From Nigrospora sphaerica (taxonomy: Eukaryota > Ascomycota > Sordariomycetes > Amphisphaeriales > Apiosporaceae), in the NCBI GenBank assembly GCA_018287875.1, contig JAGVVL010000001.1, forward strand, positions 8,680,001 through 8,744,000: 64,000 nucleotides of DNA, written 5' to 3'. Below are positions 9,763 through 21,027 of the stretch, one piece after another. The notes beneath the pieces are model-generated. The model searched no databases and had not been told where the DNA came from. It worked only from the letters and a program-made list of their open reading frames with translations. Position 1 is the first letter of the stretch. Every line of letters starts with the position of its first letter. The position numbers and the translations under genes are program-made.

Positions 9763-11145
9763 AGAACGGGCCGGAAGGCCATGATGCCACGACATTTCAT
9801 GGAATGCGCCAGGACGACCACGATGCGCACGGAACCATGACGAATGAGCGATGAAAAAGCAGAAACAACAAAAACACACCATCGACGGGGCCGACGGGGC
9901 CAACTGTACGAGATCATGTCACATTACGATGTTTTTTGTCTTTTCCGTTGGGGACCGCGGTCAGCAGTTTTGAGGCTCTGTCCCCTTTCCTCTCGTGTTT
10001 CCATACCCCCTTAATGGAATTTCCCCTCGATGCGTTGCAGGCCGTTGGGGTACACAGCAGCCCGGAGCCCAACGTTTCCTTGTTTATCTTTTTATTTTAA
10101 ACTCATAGCCGAATGACTAATGTTTGTAATGTCTCAAAATGAATACCACGAGTTTTCCGTCGTTCCCGCGGCGGCGATGGTGACTGCAAATCCCAAGTTC
10201 GGGGCCAATAGGTCATCGTCGTCGTCTTTCTGAGGAGTGACCCCGTAGTTCACGCGGTAAAACACGCGTCGAGGAAGACGGACGTGCATCCCTTCGCCTT
10301 GGGCGGCGAGCGGTAAGAATAGGTCTCCCCGACCAAAAATACATAAAAAGGTCTGACCCGTCGCTTGTCGGAATTGTCACCTCGACCTCAAACCCGGGGC
10401 AAGAGGACCGCAAAGTAGGAAAAACAAAAAAGAGACAAGGACTACCTCCCAAAAAGCTCCGCCGGGCTCGACACTGACTCGAATTTCCCGGCGTACGAAA
10501 AAACCCCCTTGCGGGTTTTTTTCGCGATACCCTCATTATCGCGGACATGATCCTCGTTACGACTTTGGTCCATCACGATGGTACACCTTGGTACGAACGT
10601 GCATCGATCCCGCGCCCTGGCCGCTCCCTCTGATAAAGCCGCACCCTTTACCACTGGACCAGGTGGAGGAGATCGGTAGTGAAAGGGGGGCGTATTTGGC
10701 AACATGAGGGCGGGATGCCTTCTCGTTTTCTTTTCGTTGGGGGGTTTGGGGGTGGTTCTCTGGCGAGAGAAGCAAGCCGTCGTCACGTAAGCTCGGCGCC
10801 GGCGGAAACGGGGGCGCCGGCCGGGCTGTGTGGCGTCGAGTTGTGAGAAAGGTTAAATATTTACCAAAGAGGACGTCCACCAAAAACGCCAGGCTGCCCG
10901 CTGAGCTAGAAACCCCCTAAATACAAGACCGATACCTAGGCGACAGGGCCCTCTTTCCCCTTTAGGCTCAAAGTCAACGCCAAGAGATGGAGAAGAGAAG
11001 CGTGAAAGGCGGTCAACCCCAAATAGCAAGCTCGTCGAGCGGTACCAATAGCGCTATCAGGAATCGGACCTAACCACTCCGAAAGCCACACACCCCCGAG
11101 CCCCTGTTCTTTCGACCCAAAACACAACGCCGCAGACGCGGTTCC
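9763..11145. other. Convergent intergenic region with no gene seen
   Basis: This lies between the 3' ends of the giant gene and ATG5. It holds an A/T-rich stretch at 10080-10145 that would suit 3'-end formation, and an adjacent hairpin pair at 10496-10543. Short open frames here show no recognisable protein. Confidence 0.6.
10496..10543. other. Two adjacent hairpins
   Basis: 10496-10523 folds as an A-run plus CCC arm pairing with GGG plus a T-run, with a six-base loop CCTTGC and one extra T. Directly after it, CGCGATA (10523-10529) pairs with TATCGCG (10537-10543) across a 7-base loop. The first resembles a bacterial intrinsic terminator, but the context is fungal. It lies about 600 nt beyond the ATG5 stop. 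Confidence 0.6.
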
Positions 11146-12135
11146 TCAGGCATCAAGCGGCACGACAACGAGGCAGATCCAGCCGTCCGGGTAGGCGGCC
11201 TCGCACATGAGGGCCTCGAGCGGGGCAGCGAAGGGCACGGGAGCGCCGTGGAGGATGACGTTAGCGAGCACGGGGTCGCGGCTGCTGGGGAAGAGCTGGG
11301 GCAGGAGACCGCGGAGCGCCGAGCCGAGGGTTTGTGGCGTGCCTGGACGGTGCCGACCATGCGCCGTTAGCTTCGCCCATGACTGCCGGCCCGAAGGCAG
11401 AAAGAGGGGGGAGAGGGGGCAGCCGAGTTGGGGACGTACGTTCTTTCAGCTTAGGCGATACCAGCGACTGCACGACGCGAAAGGCGCCCGGGCCGTCAGC
11501 CGTCGCCACGGCGCCGTCGGGCGATTGCGGGATGTAGATGCGGATGGGGATGTTTTTCAGCTCGCGCGACGAGTTGAGCAGGTGGGCGTTGACTTGTTTG
11601 AAGGCCTCGTAGTCGTCTAAGGAATGGGCGGTTTTTGCTGGTCAGCCGGGGTGGGGGGTAAAGAAACAAACAGGAAGGGGGCAGCAAGGGGGGGCTGTTT
11701 ACTGTCGCGGACGGCGTTCCACATGGCGCTCGTGTGTTGCTTGGACAGCTTCATCATCTGCTTGGCGTTGCCGTTGCGGACGAAGTCGGCCTCCTTGGCG
11801 CTGTTGAGGAAGGTATCGTGGATGTCCCAGGCGGGGCCGTCGGCGACGGTGAGGCGCCAGGGCAGGGTGGGGCGGTAGAGGTCGATGAGCAGGCCGGCGG
11901 CGAGGTTGCGCAGCAGCACGTCCTCGTGGTGGAAGCTCGAGCACGGCCGGCCGAAGTAGGCCGTCAGCCGCGGCAGCAGCAGCGCCAGGTAGCTCAGCCG
12001 CGGCACCGCCGTCACAAAGGGCGCGTTGGGTGCCGCCGCGTGCGTGATGAGCACCGGCACCTCGAGCTCCCAGAGCCGCTCGGCGAGCGGCCGCACCTCG
12101 CCGCCGCCGCCGCCGCCCGTGTCGGGCCGGCTCAT
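11146..12135 (-). CDS. ATG5: Autophagy protein Atg5 (3 exons, 268 aa)
   Basis: Exons are 12135-11703, 11616-11440 and 11342-11146, with introns of 86 and 97 nt, both phase 1; the joined frame is intact. The ATG at 12135 is the first in frame. Atg5 is conjugated to Atg12 and, with Atg16, directs Atg8 lipidation on the forming autophagosome. The sequence shows LWELEVPVLITH near the N-terminus, PRLSYLALLLPRL, the CSSFHHED segment, WDIHDTFLNSAKEADF and C-terminal APLEALMCEAAYPDGW. Lys114 in the AKEAD motif aligns with the known Atg12-acceptor lysine. The N-terminus has a short Gly run (residues 7-12). The length is a little below the yeast protein. It is a single-copy core gene with no operon-like partners. 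Confidence 0.95.
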
Positions 12136-14275
12136 CGCGGGCAAAATCGGGTGGGGGAAGGGAGGGGCGGGCGCGCCGCCGAGGGGGTCTCGATAGCGAA
12201 ATGACCGTGGGCCGTTGGTCGCTGTCGTCCGGTGGAAAGGTGGATGGACGATGGCTGGCTTGTAGGAGAATGAACGGAAACTGGGTGCGAAAGTGTGTTT
12301 GTCCTAGTTGGAAGCTGTGAGCTGTGAGCTATCCGCTTACGGTAGGCCAGCTGCAAACGCCACCAAAGCTATATGCAGCATCTACAGGGACTGGGAAGGA
12401 AGGAGGGGTTCTCCCTGCAGCTGCTCTGCTGCAGGAGCGATAACCTCCCGGATTGCGGGGTGATTCAGTAGGGTAGCGATAAGTGGGGCTCCCCAGCACT
12501 AACCCCGACTGGGGGGTGGTCGTCTTCAACTCGCAGGTGGACGTTTGAAGCTTTCCCCTTCACCATCAACCGTACTATCTAGCAACACCATTGTGATAAC
12601 CCTTCCCAGCCACAGCTACACAGCGCCAGCCAAGGCGTCACGGAGTTCCTGTCCGTACGCGACCCGAGGGGAAAGGGGGGGGTGTGCCTGCGGGAAGGTT
12701 TGGTACCAATAGACCGGTTTCGCGATCCCGCGATTTTTGTTTTGGCGGCACCGGTCAGATCTGAGTCAACCCACCCCTCCTTCAACCATCGATCGCCGCA
12801 GCACGCCCATCGTGTGTGCGACAGTGCCGTCTCAGATCGCATTACGACTCGGGGGGGAAGGGTGATGACGTGCTCGGCCTGCGCATCTCAGACAGAACGG
12901 AAAGATGCATTCACCCACCCTCCCCAGGTTTTCTACGTATGCGTGTGTCTGGTTCCCCTGACTGAGGAAAAGCTAGCTTAACTCCGAGTCGCCGCCTCCT
13001 TCCAGCCCACCAACCCTGTCTTACCATCATCCGTACGACGGGAGAGGTAGGTTTCAGATCTTTCATGGACCCTGCGACATGGGACTCTTTTTCCTAGCTG
13101 CATACATCCCGTTAGTACCGCACCAGCCCGATCGCCATGCCGTCCCGGCGGCCTGGTCGTCTGGCCCGCCCTACGGTCCCCGCATGGAGGGATAGAGAGG
13201 TACGTCGTACGGTGACGGGTGCGTTTGTGCCTCGAGAAAAGACGGGACGGGCTGGACCCCTGGTTCCCGACCATTACCGTCATCCTGTGCCAACGCTTCC
13301 ATCTTACGTCGCTACGGCCGTCTATGCGAAGCACCGGGGCCAGAAGCCAACCCGCACGGTTGATCCTCCAGCGACGTAGACCGCCACGGGTCAGCAGCCA
13401 TCCCTCTTACAACTCAACGCCGACAAAACGTGGGGAACAGGCAGAGGGAGCGACCAACATGGGGGAACTGCCCAACACACTCAAGGCGGTGGATTAAACT
13501 ACACACCATGAGCCGCCATTAGGGCCACGGCGGTTTCTTATGTCTATACGTAATGCCGACTCTCTTCAAATGCTGTGCTTCGCGCGGGTATGCTTTGCCG
13601 GTATCTCCACCCCATCCCTTCCTTCCCCCCCCCCATACCCGACCGACGGGACCCCCCAGATATGCCCTGTTTTCCTCCTTCGCCCTCTTCCATGCAGACG
13701 GCGCGCGTTTCAAAACCCAAAACAAATACAGGCGGGGAAAACGAAAGCAGGAAAAGGGCTGTTTGGTATGCCGCATGAACTTGGTGGTATCTTCGTCCTG
13801 ATAATTCGCACGGAAACGATAGAATCCAAAACGCGCAAAAGTCTCCTTCCGTATACTTCGGCAACCTTTCCCTTGGGGGGGGTGGCAGAAACGGGTAGCG
13901 CCTGGAGGCGGCCCGGCCACCGACCACCTGGGAGCCCGCATTTCTCCGGGGGAGCGTCCAAGAGAGGGCAGCCCATCTTGTTGCTGCTGCTGCGGGCGGC
14001 CGTTGAACCATTCGAATCAAAACACACGAGACATCCTCCACTGGGGTATTGCCAATGTATGTCGCCTGTCCCGAGATATATACTGAGCGCCCCGGGGAAG
14101 CGCGTATTGTGCCGTTTTCCCCGCCAACCCTGGAGATAGAAGTAATGATGCGGATCCCAAGACCCGTGAACTCTCCATTCCCGTGTATCTTGGGTCCTGT
14201 GCAATATACAGAGCGAGCTGCACAGCGCCGCGCTCGACGTTCCCTCTCATGTCCCGCCGGCATCCCGGGAACCTA
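12136..14275. other. Region between ATG5 start and the transcription factor 3' end
   Basis: This 2.1-kb stretch should hold the ATG5 promoter next to 12136 and the transcription factor 3' UTR next to 14275. A small inverted repeat (CTGCAG-based, about 12411-12435) is present. I see no convincing coding frame; the longest open frames (up to 239 codons at 13544-14263) have no recognisable family. Confidence 0.5.
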
Positions 14276-17200
14276 TTAGGAAGGCATCGAGTGCGGCGGA
14301 GGCATGAAACCCCCGGGTCCAGGGAGTCCCGTGGGCGTGCCCGGCGACATGTGGTCACCCATGTTGTGCTGCATGGGTGGCAGCGGACCGCCGCTGGCCA
14401 TGCTCGAGAAGCTCGAGCTCGCGGCTCCAGCCGCGAGGTCTTCCTTGGTGAACCCCAGCCGAGACGAGATTTCTACAAGCATGCGAAGATCGGCGTTGAG
14501 CGAGCTCGACGACGTGATGATGAACTTGAAGAAGTCGATGGTGCGCCCAAACAGTTCCGCCAAGGTCTGCTTGTCAAGCATCTGACGCAGAATGGGATGG
14601 CGGTAACAAGCGGCCAGGCAGAGGAGATTGCCCCATTGACTGGATAGACCCGGTTAGTATCGCGACTCACTGAAAGAACGGCGCAAATAGGGGGAAAGGG
14701 ACTTACGCATGAGCCGTCGTAAAGTGGTTTGTGACGATAAATCGTTTGGTGGGGTCAAGGCCGTGAAACGCCCGAGTGCTCTCCACCAGCGCGCGGACCC
14801 CGCGACGTGCGTAGTTGAGCGCCCGCGGGAACGTCGAGGGGTCCATGTTGGGCGGCAGCGGGTAGTTGGATAGGTCAACCCCTGGATCCTCGTACGGACC
14901 CATCGGGTGCGGCGCGAATAGGCCCTGCGTCGACTTTTCTGGGTGAAGTACGGCGTCTAGGAAAGGCCGGTAGAGAATCACTTGGGACCCCCAAAACTTG
15001 GCCCGTAAACGCGCCGCGAGGATGTTATTGGCCGGCGGGTCGTCGTCGTTCCACCGGTATTCGAGCGGCACCCACTGGTTCCGGCTGTGTGCCAGCGACA
15101 TCTGCATGTCCTGCATCTTCTCTTCCGTCGATTCCCTTTGCGCCTGGAGTGTCTTAGGGCTGTAGAACAACTCGTGGATTAGGTTCAGCTGCTTCCGTAG
15201 GTACAGCTGGGCCGAGTAGCTGGACATAATCGAGTCCGAGTACCCCACGGCCAGCTCAAGGTTCGGGTATGGCATCTGCTCCTCAAAGCTTAAGATCATG
15301 CTTTGTGGGAGCCGAAGTTCGGCTAGGATGTCGCTGCGTCTTGTTAGCCCGCCTGACATGAACCTAGGGGGATGCGCTTACCTTTCCAGCTGCAGGCAGG
15401 ACCAGTAAGCAAAGGAAAGTTGGTTATCTCGCTTGCTGTCGAGTTTTCGCGCCTCCACCGTGTGCCGGACGAGCCGGTCTTGGCTCCTGCGCAGCATCAG
15501 CATTAAGATCAACAATAGGGGGGGGGGAAAGGGGGGCGTACGGTCGTAAGCAAACCGCCAAGGTCCGGCATCCGTTGGAGATGCAGCCCCAGCTCTCCAT
15601 GACGCGCCCCAGCTGGCCGTAATAGAGACCCATGAAGAGCCACGTGTAGACGTGCTTTAGCGTGGCTCCGCCCACGTGGCTTCCGATGATGTCTGTCACC
15701 AGGGCGAAATACTCGAGGCCGGGGATCTGGTCGAGGTTGCGCTTCATCGAATGCGCCTTGGCATGGACGCCGGCGCCCTGGAGCGAGGGCCGGCGGCTGT
15801 TAAGATCCCGTCCGTGCTCCTTGGGCGACGGGAGACCCGACAGCGGCGGCTGCGGGATCATGCCGGGCGGCGAGCCCTGAAGGGGCGAGGCCGGCATGCC
15901 GTTACGCACCGCCGGCGAGTTTTGTGGCATGGGTCGGTCTTTCTCGGGAACAACGTCGGGGATCTTGTCCCGGTGGAGGCAAATCTTGCCGAGGGCCAGC
16001 ACCGACAACACCATGGCGCTATGGATGCTGCGGAACGGCAGGTTGGACTTGAGCAGCGGGACAGGGGGGTGGTCGTCGGCCGCAGGTGACCGCTTGCGCT
16101 TCGTGCCCGTCTCCACGGCGGGGGTGCCAGCGCTGGTAGGCACGGCGAATTTGGCGGCCGAGGACGGCTTGCTCGTGGGCTTCTCCGAGTCCGCCTTGGC
16201 CGGCAGGCTCTGCAGGAACATGGCCACGAGCGCGTCCAGCTCCTTGGGAATCAGGATGGGGTGCATGTTCAGGATGTTGTCCTTAAAGCTCTGCACGTAC
16301 TTCTTCACCTTGTGCGGGTCGAAGTCGGGCGTGCCGTCCACATTGAGGGGGCCGCCTTTATACGACGTGTGGTCGTTTAGTGTGCCCACCTGGCCCCAGG
16401 GCTCGCCCGGGGGCGGCGTTGGGGCGTCCGAGAAGTCGTCGTTCACGTCCGTCATGATGGCGTCGTATTGCGACTCCTTAGCCGAGGGGCGCATCTCGAG
16501 GTCGAGGCCCTCGCCTTTACCGTGGACGCGGAGCAGACCACGCTGCTGCTCCTGGTGAATGGGAAATTCCTCCACGTGGGAGATCTTCTCCTCCTCCAGG
16601 ACGGGGCCCACCAGCTCGGCAATGGCGGGCCAGTCGAGGAGCAGACCGGCAAGCGTCGTGTGGTTGGCGGGCATGGTCGGACGCCCAGGTTCCACGGGCG
16701 CGCCGGGATGCGCCTCGATCTCGATCTCGTTGGCTTCCTGGAGCGTCTTCTTGACCTCCTCCTCGGTCATGGCGGGCTCACCGTTGGTTTCGCGGTCCGA
16801 TGAGTGGCGGGACTGATGGTCGTACTCGCGCGCCTCGCGCTCATCCTCGAGCGGGAGCTCGGCCGTCTCGGCCGGCGACGACACCTCGTTGTGGACGCCC
16901 CCTTCGACCGACTCCATCTTCACCTCGTCGCCTGCACCCTCGGCGTGCAACACCTTCTCCAGGTTGCTCATGCGCGATTCCCAGCTCTTCATGCGCTTGT
17001 TCATGCCGTCGTCCATCTGCTTGATGCGGTGGCCCATCTTGGTGAAGTCGCCCGCAATCTGGTCCTTAATCTCCTTCATCATGTCTAGGATATCCGCCGT
17101 TACCTTATCGGGCCTGCATCTCGGCGTTAGCTACGGGTACATCGGCCAGGGGGGCGCGCACCGGCGGCCACGTACTGTTTGGCCGGGGGTTCCCGGTAGT

Positions 17201-18024
17201 TGCACTGGATACCCTTCTCCTTGCAGTTCTTGCAGGGCTTGAGCTCGTCGCATTTGGCCTTGAGCTGCCGGCAACTGTCGCAGGCCTAGAGCGTAAAGAT
17301 GGTCAGCTCTTAAAACATCCCATACATGACACACCGCGTCGGGGCCTACCTGCGAGGCACGCTGCGCCTTTCGCTTGGCCGTCGCGTGGGCGATGGCAGT
17401 CGGATACGACACGTCCGGGCTCGGGGCCGCCTGGGCGTAGCCATGGTGATCGTAGTGCGGATGCTGTTGCACGGGGGTGGGGGGCGCGTGAGGATAGTTG
17501 CCCGGCGGGCGATAGGTGTGCATGGCGGGCGACTGAGGGGGGTACTGAGGGGCGGGTGGTGGTATATCAAAGCTCGGGGGCCTTCGCGGGTCGTCTGGGG
17601 GCGGGTGGGCGAGCGCGTGCGGTGTGGGCGGGAGGCCGTCGGAAGCATTCCCAGTCGAGTTCGGGCGGCGCATGTGCGGCAAGGCCATGTCCTCTCCGGG
17701 GTCCGGCTTCACATCTCTGGCGTACATGGGATACGGCGAGACGTGCGCGGGCGAGGGAGGATGGCGGTGGTGGTCCTGTATGGGCGGAGGCAGGCGCTGC
17801 TCTTGCTCATGGTGCCGACGCTCGTCGATGTGGTGCTGGACCGGGTTGGGTGGATGCTCCCCAGGCCGCGCGAAGGGGTGATGCGGCGTGTAGGGAGGAT
17901 GGTGAGGGTGAGGCAATGGGGCGTGGTGAGGGCCACTGGTGGTGGGAGGAGGGAGCTGTGACCATGAGTGTGACGAACCGGTCGTGAGACGAGGCCGCTT
18001 TGCCTCGGGCACTCCAGGTTCCAT
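14276..18024 (-). CDS. Zn2Cys6 transcription factor with fungal-specific TF domain, one frame break
   Basis: Exons inferred: 18024-17350, 17285-17176, 17114-15542, 15486-15382, 15333-14707 and 14639-14276, about 1,150 aa. Residues 1-225 are Pro/His-rich. Residues 226-262 hold a classic zinc cluster (C227, C230, C237, C243, C246, C253; CX2CX6CX5CX2CX6C), so DNA binding in the nucleus is expected. A heptad-like segment follows (about 275-320), a likely dimerisation coiled coil. A fungal TF homology region spans about 525-1030 (ILNMHPIL, TWLFMGLYYGQLGR, AYWSCLQLESDI, LRAKFWGSQVILYRPF). The tail is Gly/Pro/Met-rich. Four introns join cleanly. At 17101-17103 one extra A puts a TAA just before TADILDMMKE; dropping it restores frame through the whole gene. 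An alternative donor (GTGCGC) with acceptor TAG near 17086 would skip the stop. The target genes are unknown. Confidence 0.85.
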
Positions 18025-18025
18025 G

Positions 18026-18052
18026 TTAAGGTTGATATATGTATACAATCAT
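18026..18052 (-). promoter_or_regulatory. Eight-codon upstream ORF ending 1 nt before the TF start
   Basis: On the minus strand an ATG at 18052 opens MIVYIYQP and terminates with TAA at 18028-18026. One base then separates it from the main ATG at 18024. If the transcript starts upstream of 18052, this uORF would require reinitiation or leaky scanning. The transcription start is not known. Confidence 0.5.
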
Positions 18053-18290
18053 GGGTGGACAAGAAGGAAACCCAAGGGGACAGTGGCCATCAGTGAGACA
18101 CGGCAAGGCCTAGCACCAGGTCGAGAGAGGGACCAAGGTTCAGGTACCTCGCAACGAGAGAGCCGCAGGTAGATCCGACCTCGCGAGTCGGGACCATATA
18201 GCGGTGCCTTCAACGCTCTTATTGGTTGTTATGATGACATAGGCAGGCCCTGACCGTGCGTGTGCAATGGGCGTGGGAGCGAGTGAGGGA

Positions 18291-18328
18291 TGTGTGCGTG
18301 TGCGCGCGCGTGAGTGTGTGTGTGTGCA
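18291..18328. repeat. Alternating GT/GC tract
   Basis: Nearly pure purine-pyrimidine alternation (TGTGTGCG, then CGCGCG, then GTGTGTGTG), a sequence able to adopt Z-DNA. It lies about 270 nt upstream of the transcription factor start codon. Confidence 0.8.
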
Positions 18329-19239
18329 GTGCGTAGGCAGGAAGCCCGGGCTGGGTGGTCCCTATCGAGCAAGCCCTTCCCTCTTTTCGCGCAACGCTGG
18401 ATGTCCGTTTTCTCTCTCCGTCTCCCTCACATGGACCCGCGGAAGGACGCGCGCGCGCGTATACGCACAGGAGGAGGCGTGCCAGCCAGCCGGTGCCAGA
18501 AGCCACCGGGGGAAGCAAAGCCCAAGGGCAGCAGAGATCTGCGGTTGGGCAGGGACGACGGGGATACGAGGCGCAGAGGAACGTGCTGGGGTTGAGTGGA
18601 GGGGGAAGCAAGAGGGCGTGGCGTAGCAGGCAAAGTTCGAGGAGCTGCCGACGTCCTGGAAGAGTTCCAATACGAATAGGCGAGCGACGACGCGGCAGGT
18701 GAAGGAAGGTGAGGGTCGAATAACTTTACGACCCGTAGGTAGTTTTGGTGGTGTTCACGACCTTTTGCCTGGAGGACCCAGAACGAGGTACCGCCCCTGC
18801 AAGTCTGCCGAGCGTGTGCGCTCCGAACGACTGAGAGGAGCTAGTGCGGGCAGGGATCCAGGGTGCCTCGACCAGGGTAAAGAAGCTCCGTCTCATGGGA
18901 TGGAGTCGACAAGGGAGGAAGGGTTCTGGCGATAGGTACACGGTCCAGAGGAGGGGGGGTGTGGTGTTGATGAGGCACCGTAGGATTTTGGCGCGCAACC
19001 ACACGCACGCACACACACAAGATCGTGGCCGATACCGCGCCCGTCCGCCACAGAGTCCGCGACGACGGGAAACACCAACACCGTCGCCACCACCACAACA
19101 ACAACAAGGCACAACCGTCCACCCACCCACCAGGGGCGATCACCCGACAGAGACACAAGCTCAGCGCTCGCGCGACAAGCTCCCAGAAACACCGGACGGC
19201 ACGCAGTCGGCGTTACGGACTTCCACCGGGCTGGGTCAC

Positions 19240-19252
19240 GGGGGGGGGGGGG
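19240..19252. repeat. G13 homopolymer
   Basis: Thirteen consecutive G on the plus strand inside the long gene-free region. Confidence 0.9.
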
Positions 19253-19980
19253 CGGTGTGTAGGGAAGAGGACGGGTAGAAAGACCAACCTTGACTCGCGA
19301 CAGAAGCATCAAAGAAGGAGGTGAAATAAATTGTGGGGGCCGTTCTGGGGCGCTACCGGCCTAGCACGGTAGAGAAATGTTCTTTTTTTTTTTTTGGGCG
19401 AAGGATGCGGGCTGCTGGGCTTGCTGGTCTGCCACCGGCGCCTCGACGGGAGGATCTACTGCACAGGTACTAGCCTGCGCCTTGGAGCAGATACTTAGGG
19501 TCCCCGCACGAGAGACCAGCTGACCACTGCTGCTGGGGAGGGGGGATAGGAGGGGGGTGTCTGTAGCCGAGAACCGTCTCGTCAATCGCGGCGGCGACGG
19601 CGACGGCGGAATGGATGGGACCGTGGCCAGGGCCACGAGCAGCGCAGCGCGCCGGCGAAGCGGAAGAGATTAGATTCGCGTGCAAGCGTCGACGCGGCGC
19701 CAACCGTCTCTCTTTGCGTGTGCCCCCGTCCTGTCCTGTTCAGGCTTGGCCATGCGGGTGGGGTGGCCCGTAGTGGTACATTTGACGACGACAATGGCCG
19801 ATGGAGGAGAGGAAATCCTACCGCAGTCCAGGCCCAGCGCTGTGCTAGCGACCCAGTCCCGTTCGAGCCCGGCCACCACCTTTCCGGAGTAGCACTGGGG
19901 TGATGGGCACAACGAGGCGTTCGGTCACGTCCAGTGACGACGAGCATTTGCGCGCTGCGACGCTGGCGGCCGCGCTGACG

Positions 19981-21027
19981 GGTTGGCTGGCGGCCAGCTG
20001 CTGCTCGCTGACTGCTGCTGATTCCCATTATGAGATCACGGCGACCGGTCCAGGATGTACGAGATCTGGCTGCAGCCCTCGCCACCTGTCACTTTCTGTT
20101 CGTTCCTTGTTCGCCCTGCATTACATGGCGAGCATGGAACGGCGGCCATCGATGGCAATTACTGACCGGGCCGTCGCCACGCATCCAGGCCAGCTGCACG
20201 GCACGGTCAGGCCATTTCTGTTGCTGCCGTGAGGTAGCTGGCCTTGCTGGCCCTCCAGCCTGCCGAGCAGATCTGGTTCCCCATGGTGGTTTCCATTGGC
20301 CGATGCTGCCCAGGCGCATGCTGCGTGTAAAAGTGAGATCGGTCACACCCCTGGCCCCAGGCAGAGAGAAAGAGGGCCCTGGCCGCCTGGTTGGTGGCGG
20401 CCACGACATGTGTTCCTGTCGGAGCTGGAGCTGGCCTTGACGGCGGAAAAGAAAAAAATATGATTAATACTGGGCCCCGACCGTCGCGCAGACGGTGCAA
20501 GTATCTGTCCGTACCGACCCACCGTGGTCCCAGGGAGGGCGATCCAATCCGACCCTGCCTGGCGACGGCCATCCCAGGGATGGCCGGGACCCATTGCCAG
20601 GTACCTACTTCCTCCGATTTCTGGACAACTCCTCGTAGCCCATCATCGCCTGGGCAGCCCCCCAGGACGCCTTGGGGAGGCGAGGGAAGGAAGGAACTGG
20701 CACGGGGGCGCTGTTAGGCCGTCCAGCCCAAAGCCTTCAGCTCAGCTTCCGCAGCATCGCGTTGAGATGAAGCACCTCGGCGAGTACGGATCCGAGCCGT
20801 CCTCGATCGCGAAAGGCCCGCCGGCAGGTGAAGAGAGTTGGTTGGGCTGGCCGGCATTTGACGCCAAAGGGTAGGTACTATGTAGATAGGCGGGCTTCGT
20901 ACCAGGCAGCCCAGGGCAGAACCGAGTCCTCGTGGTCGGCACTTGCAGCGACGAGAGAAAACCGGGTCGCTGGGGAATGGCAAGTGGGGAGGGGACTGGC
21001 TGGTGCTGGTTGGCTGGCGGCCAGCTG
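19981..21027. repeat. Dispersed identical 20-bp words
   Basis: The word GGTTGGCTGGCGGCCAGCTG occurs at 19981-20000 and again at 21008-21027 on the same strand. Its core GCTGGCGGCCAGC is almost self-complementary. Only the word is shared; the flanks differ. Confidence 0.8.

Noticed and set aside
10580..10670. tRNA-like A-box (TGGTCCAGTGGT) and B-box-like (GGATCGATGC) words on the minus strand
   Set aside because: The acceptor arms do not pair, the anticodon stem does not form, and the T-arm has a mismatch; at most a degenerate tRNA-like relic or chance.
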